Of a stretch of 64,000 bases of DNA, positions 59,567-64,000 are shown in pieces; the first letter of the stretch is position 1; every line of letters begins with the position of its first letter. Origin of the DNA: Anomaloglossus baeobatrachus (Eukaryota > Chordata > Amphibia > Anura > Aromobatidae). Under the pieces are notes generated by a model that saw only the letters and a program-made list of their open reading frames with translations, was not told the origin of the DNA and searched no databases. The translations under genes and the position numbers were made by a program. The stretch is from the NCBI RefSeq assembly GCF_048569485.1, contig NW_027442222.1, positions 62,001 through 126,000 of the forward strand, written 5' to 3'.

Positions 59567-60956
59567 CTTCTTAACCCAGTTTCCAAAAGCAGAACTCAAT
59601 TCACCTGATTCATATTAGCCCGATTTAATGAATTGGAAGAAAGCATACGTCTTCATATGCACCTCAATTTGGCCCATTCACTTTTCACACTTCCTCCTTT
59701 TGTTTTTTATCTTTCACACTTTTGACTTTCTTTATTCATCCAAATAGCAAACTCATCACCACTCAACCTGACCAACTCGGCTATGTCCCCGTGCTGCAGT
59801 TCTCTGTCTTATCTAGATCATTTGCAATTGAATGGAATAGATCCCTTTTGGACAAAGTGGATTCACCTGCTGCTGCAGTGACCACAGGTGTGATAACATC
59901 TAGAATTGGCATCTGGTGCGATCTCTCCGCTTCCACTCCAAAGAAAGTTACCTGTTTATTCCTATCATGCATTGGTTTTTGGGGTTTTCTTTGAGTAATG
60001 ATGATCTCTTTAGTAGTCTGTTGGCGCCCTCTCCTGGAGGAATAGTTTGCTTGCTCTTGGACATTCTAAAAGAGAGGTCATGATAGACATTGAGCTTCTG
60101 AGCTCAATTGGGGACAGTCATGGGTGATGAATGTTTGCAACCTACTGCGAAGCCTCATACCGCAATATAAGGAACGTCAAATACTAAGAAAGGGCGGCCT
60201 ATGAAAGAATTACTACTTTCAATAAGTACACTTAAACGGCTAATTGGGAATAGAAAAACTGTAAAAAGCCCTCTGAGAAAGCCCCCCTCTAACCTTTGAT
60301 AGTAAGCTTTTCTGTAGTCTGCCTGTTGATGTATTTTCCGTTTGAACTGTGCACAACATGAAGAGACGGAACACTGGCGGCTTGTCACAATGCCCCCCGA
60401 TGACATCACAATAGCGCTGCTGCCTAGAAAACAAGCTGCGCAGAAGAAGTTGTTCTTTGGGTGGGAGGGTGGGCTAGTGGAAGGAGGGGGAAATCTCTTT
60501 TTTTCCCGGGTGGTAGGGGGATGACAGGAGAAGGGAAGCGGGTGGTGAGAAAGGTACAGAGGGCAGGGTTTGGGGGCTGGGAAGGAAAGGGAAAAGATTA
60601 GGGTTTGGGGATGATGAAAGGGCTTTCTACGGGTAAGGATGGCAAAGGGTGGCAGTGACGGAAAGTCAGGCAACCTGTCCTGTCCGTCTTTTTGTATCGT
60701 GAATTGGAAAGACTGCAAGGGGGAGGGGAGTTGCTTGCGCCCTAAAGGAGGAGTTATTCAGATTCATTGCAGTGGGCGGCGGCTGCAAAACGCACCATTC
60801 TTCTTGTTTTGGCTCTGCAAAGCAGCCTTTTCAAGGGTTGGCTTGGGTGACAAAATGTCTTGTGTAGGCGTGGGTTTGTCTCCCTCTCGCTCTCTCTCCC
60901 TAAGATGTGTCCGGCATAGGCCAGGGTGCCACTCGAGGCCCAAACCAATTCTGGTT

Positions 60957-61144
60957 ATCGCTTCTCGGCCTTTTGGCTAAGATCAAGTGTAGTATCTGTT
61001 CTTATCAGTTTAATATCTGATACGTCCCCTATCTGGGGACCATATATTAAATGGATTTTTAGAACAGGGAGATGGAAAAAGAGCTTGCTCTGTCCACTCC
61101 ACGCATTGACCTGGTATTGCAGTACCTCCAGGAACGGTGCACCC
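60957..61144 (+). ncRNA. RNU2: U2 snRNA, copy 32
   Basis: Identical to copy 1. Confidence 0.98.
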
Positions 61145-62534
61145 CTTCTTAACCCAGTTTCCAAAAGCAGAACTCAATTCACCTGATTCATATTAGCCCG
61201 ATTTAATGAATTGGAAGAAAGCATACGTCTTCATATGCACCTCAATTTGGCCCATTCACTTTTCACACTTCCTCCTTTTGTTTTTTATCTTTCACACTTT
61301 TGACTTTCTTTATTCATCCAAATAGCAAACTCATCACCACTCAACCTGACCAACTCGGCTATGTCCCCGTGCTGCAGTTCTCTGTCTTATCTAGATCATT
61401 TGCAATTGAATGGAATAGATCCCTTTTGGACAAAGTGGATTCACCTGCTGCTGCAGTGACCACAGGTGTGATAACATCTAGAATTGGCATCTGGTGCGAT
61501 CTCTCCGCTTCCACTCCAAAGAAAGTTACCTGTTTATTCCTATCATGCATTGGTTTTTGGGGTTTTCTTTGAGTAATGATGATCTCTTTAGTAGTCTGTT
61601 GGCGCCCTCTCCTGGAGGAATAGTTTGCTTGCTCTTGGACATTCTAAAAGAGAGGTCATGATAGACATTGAGCTTCTGAGCTCAATTGGGGACAGTCATG
61701 GGTGATGAATGTTTGCAACCTACTGCGAAGCCTCATACCGCAATATAAGGAACGTCAAATACTAAGAAAGGGCGGCCTATGAAAGAATTACTACTTTCAA
61801 TAAGTACACTTAAACGGCTAATTGGGAATAGAAAAACTGTAAAAAGCCCTCTGAGAAAGCCCCCCTCTAACCTTTGATAGTAAGCTTTTCTGTAGTCTGC
61901 CTGTTGATGTATTTTCCGTTTGAACTGTGCACAACATGAAGAGACGGAACACTGGCGGCTTGTCACAATGCCCCCCGATGACATCACAATAGCGCTGCTG
62001 CCTAGAAAACAAGCTGCGCAGAAGAAGTTGTTCTTTGGGTGGGAGGGTGGGCTAGTGGAAGGAGGGGGCAATCTCTTTTTTTCCCGGGTGGTAGGGGGAT
62101 GACAGGAGAAGGGAAGCGGGTGGTGAGAAAGGTACAGAGGGCAGGGTTTGGGGGCTGGGAAGGAAAGGGAAAAGATTAGGGTTTGGGGATGATGAAAGGG
62201 CTTTCTACGGGTAAGGATGGCAAAGGGTGGCAGTGACGGAAAGTCAGGCAACCTGTCCTGTCCGTCTTTTTGTATCGTGAATTGGAAAGACTGCAAGGGG
62301 GAGGGGAGTTGCTTGCGCCCTAAAGGAGGAGTTATTCAGATTCATTGCAGTGGGCGGCGGCTGCAAAACGCACCATTCTTCTTGTTTTGGCTCTGCAAAG
62401 CAGCCTTTTCAAGGGTTGGCTTGGGTGACAAAATGTCTTGTGTAGGCGTGGGTTTGTCTCCCTCTCGCTCTCTCTCCCTAAGATGTGTCCGGCATAGGCC
62501 AGGGTGCCACTCGAGGCCCAAACCAATTCTGGTT

Positions 62535-62722
62535 ATCGCTTCTCGGCCTTTTGGCTAAGATCAAGTGTAGTATCTGTTCTTATCAGTTTAATATCTGATA
62601 CGTCCCCTATCTGGGGACCATATATTAAATGGATTTTTAGAACAGGGAGATGGAAAAAGAGCTTGCTCTGTCCACTCCACGCATTGACCTGGTATTGCAG
62701 TACCTCCAGGAACGGTGCACCC
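62535..62722 (+). ncRNA. RNU2: U2 snRNA, copy 33
   Basis: Identical to copy 1. The following spacer runs off the window end. Confidence 0.98.
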
Positions 62723-64000
62723 CTTCTTAACCCAGTTTCCAAAAGCAGAACTCAATTCACCTGATTCATATTAGCCCGATTTAATGAATTGGAAGAAAGC
62801 ATACGTCTTCATATGCACCTCAATTTGGCCCATTCACTTTTCACACTTCCTCCTTTTGTTTTTTATCTTTCACACTTTTGACTTTCTTTATTCATCCAAA
62901 TAGCAAACTCATCACCACTCAACCTGACCAACTCGGCTATGTCCCCGTGCTGCAGTTCTCTGTCTTATCTAGATCATTTGCAATTGAATGGAATAGATCC
63001 CTTTTGGACAAAGTGGATTCACCTGCTGCTGCAGTGACCACAGGTGTGATAACATCTAGAATTGGCATCTGGTGCGATCTCTCCGCTTCCACTCCAAAGA
63101 AAGTTACCTGTTTATTCCTATCATGCATTGGTTTTTGGGGTTTTCTTTGAGTAATGATGATCTCTTTAGTAGTCTGTTGGCGCCCTCTCCTGGAGGAATA
63201 GTTTGCTTGCTCTTGGACATTCTAAAAGAGAGGTCATGATAGACATTGAGCTTCTGAGCTCAATTGGGGACAGTCATGGGTGATGAATGTTTGCAACCTA
63301 CTGCGAAGCCTCATACCGCAATATAAGGAACGTCAAATACTAAGAAAGGGCGGCCTATGAAAGAATTACTACTTTCAATAAGTACACTTAAACGGCTAAT
63401 TGGGAATAGAAAAACTGTAAAAAGCCCTCTGAGAAAGCCCCCCTCTAACCTTTGATAGTAAGCTTTTCTGTAGTCTGCCTGTTGATGTATTTTCCGTTTG
63501 AACTGTGCACAACATGAAGAGACGGAACACTGGCGGCTTGTCACAATGCCCCCCGATGACATCACAATAGCGCTGCTGCCTAGAAAACAAGCTGCGCAGA
63601 AGAAGTTGTTCTTTGGGTGGGAGGGTGGGCTAGTGGAAGGAGGGGGCAATCTCTTTTTTTCCCGGGTGGTAGGGGGATGACAGGAGAAGGGAAGCGGGTG
63701 GTGAGAAAGGTACAGAGGGCAGGGTTTGGGGGCTGGGAAGGAAAGGGAAAAGATTAGGGTTTGGGGATGATGAAAGGGCTTTCTACGGGTAAGGATGGCA
63801 AAGGGTGGCAGTGACGGAAAGTCAGGCAACCTGTCCTGTCCGTCTTTTTGTATCGTGAATTGGAAAGACTGCAAGGGGGAGGGGAGTTGCTTGCGCCCTA
63901 AAGGAGGAGTTATTCAGATTCATTGCAGTGGGCGGCGGCTGCAAAACGCACCATTCTTCTTGTTTTGGCTCTGCAAAGCAGCCTTTTCAAGGGTTGGCTT

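Larger units (their letters stand above)
1..64000 (+). repeat. U2 snRNA tandem array, 1578-bp unit, 33 loci
   Basis: The whole window is one head-to-tail array. U2 starts recur every 1578 bp, with one 1579-bp interval between 6409 and 7988 caused by a single inserted T. Three units are lengthened by retroelements. Visible differences between units outside the retroelements are the inserted T at 7805, C to T at 18946, C to T at 26365, C to G at 58510 and C to A at 60491. Others may have been missed. No inverted unit and no other gene family is seen. Multicopy U2 genes in vertebrates are known to lie in such concertedly evolving arrays. Neither end of the array is in the window. Confidence 0.98.

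Noticed and set aside
1-64000. CRISPR array or bacterial origin, suggested by the regular repeats.
   Set aside because: The unit is 1578 bp and contains a vertebrate U2 snRNA gene with a 3' box. There are no short direct repeats with unique spacers and no cas genes.

Overview
The window is a head-to-tail tandem array of U2 spliceosomal snRNA genes, all on the + strand, with a repeat unit of 1578 bp (188-bp U2 gene plus 1390-bp spacer). There are 33 U2 loci. Thirty are complete and look sequence-identical, and three are interrupted by retroelements. The U2 sequence is of vertebrate type. Teleost or other ray-finned fish is my best guess, from the GGGGACC stem and the TTTTTAGAACAGGG stretch of the gene and from the presence of a Keno-type retrotransposon (a U2-targeting family reported from fish). 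That is an inference from memory, not a database result.

Layout: 1-30131 holds 19 complete U2 units and the first 52 nt of U2 copy 20. A full-length 5534-bp U2-targeted non-LTR retrotransposon (Keno-like, Tx1 group; 30132-35665) follows, then the rest of copy 20 and one normal spacer. Copy 21 (37207) carries a second, almost identical Keno-like element (37259-42792). 42808-55379 holds seven complete units. Copy 29 (55380) is interrupted by an unrelated 840-bp non-coding element (55420-56259). 56260-64000 holds four more complete U2 genes.

Each unit carries a candidate PSE about 55 bp upstream of U2, a GC box plus octamer-like motif near -180 (candidate DSE), a perfect-consensus snRNA 3' box 13 bp downstream, a G-rich tract, one good CTCF-like motif and one perfect short inverted repeat. 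I could place only five single-base differences among the units outside the retroelements, so the array is very strongly homogenised. Two of the four substitutions are CpG to TpG.

The Keno-like elements are intact by inspection. ORF1 is 513 aa with three CCHC knuckles. ORF2 is 1129 aa with an APE-type endonuclease, a reverse transcriptase and a C-terminal CCHC motif. They carry a poly(A) tail and a 15-bp target-site duplication. The first-strand nick falls inside the U2 branch-point recognition sequence (between U2 nt 37 and 38). The 840-bp element uses exactly the same nick and shares the TTAAATC(A)n 3' end, but carries no protein, has only a 3-bp duplication or overlap, and contains six 42-bp hairpin-forming repeats and U2-like fragments. 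It is the best candidate for something undescribed: a possible non-autonomous partner of the U2-targeting machinery.
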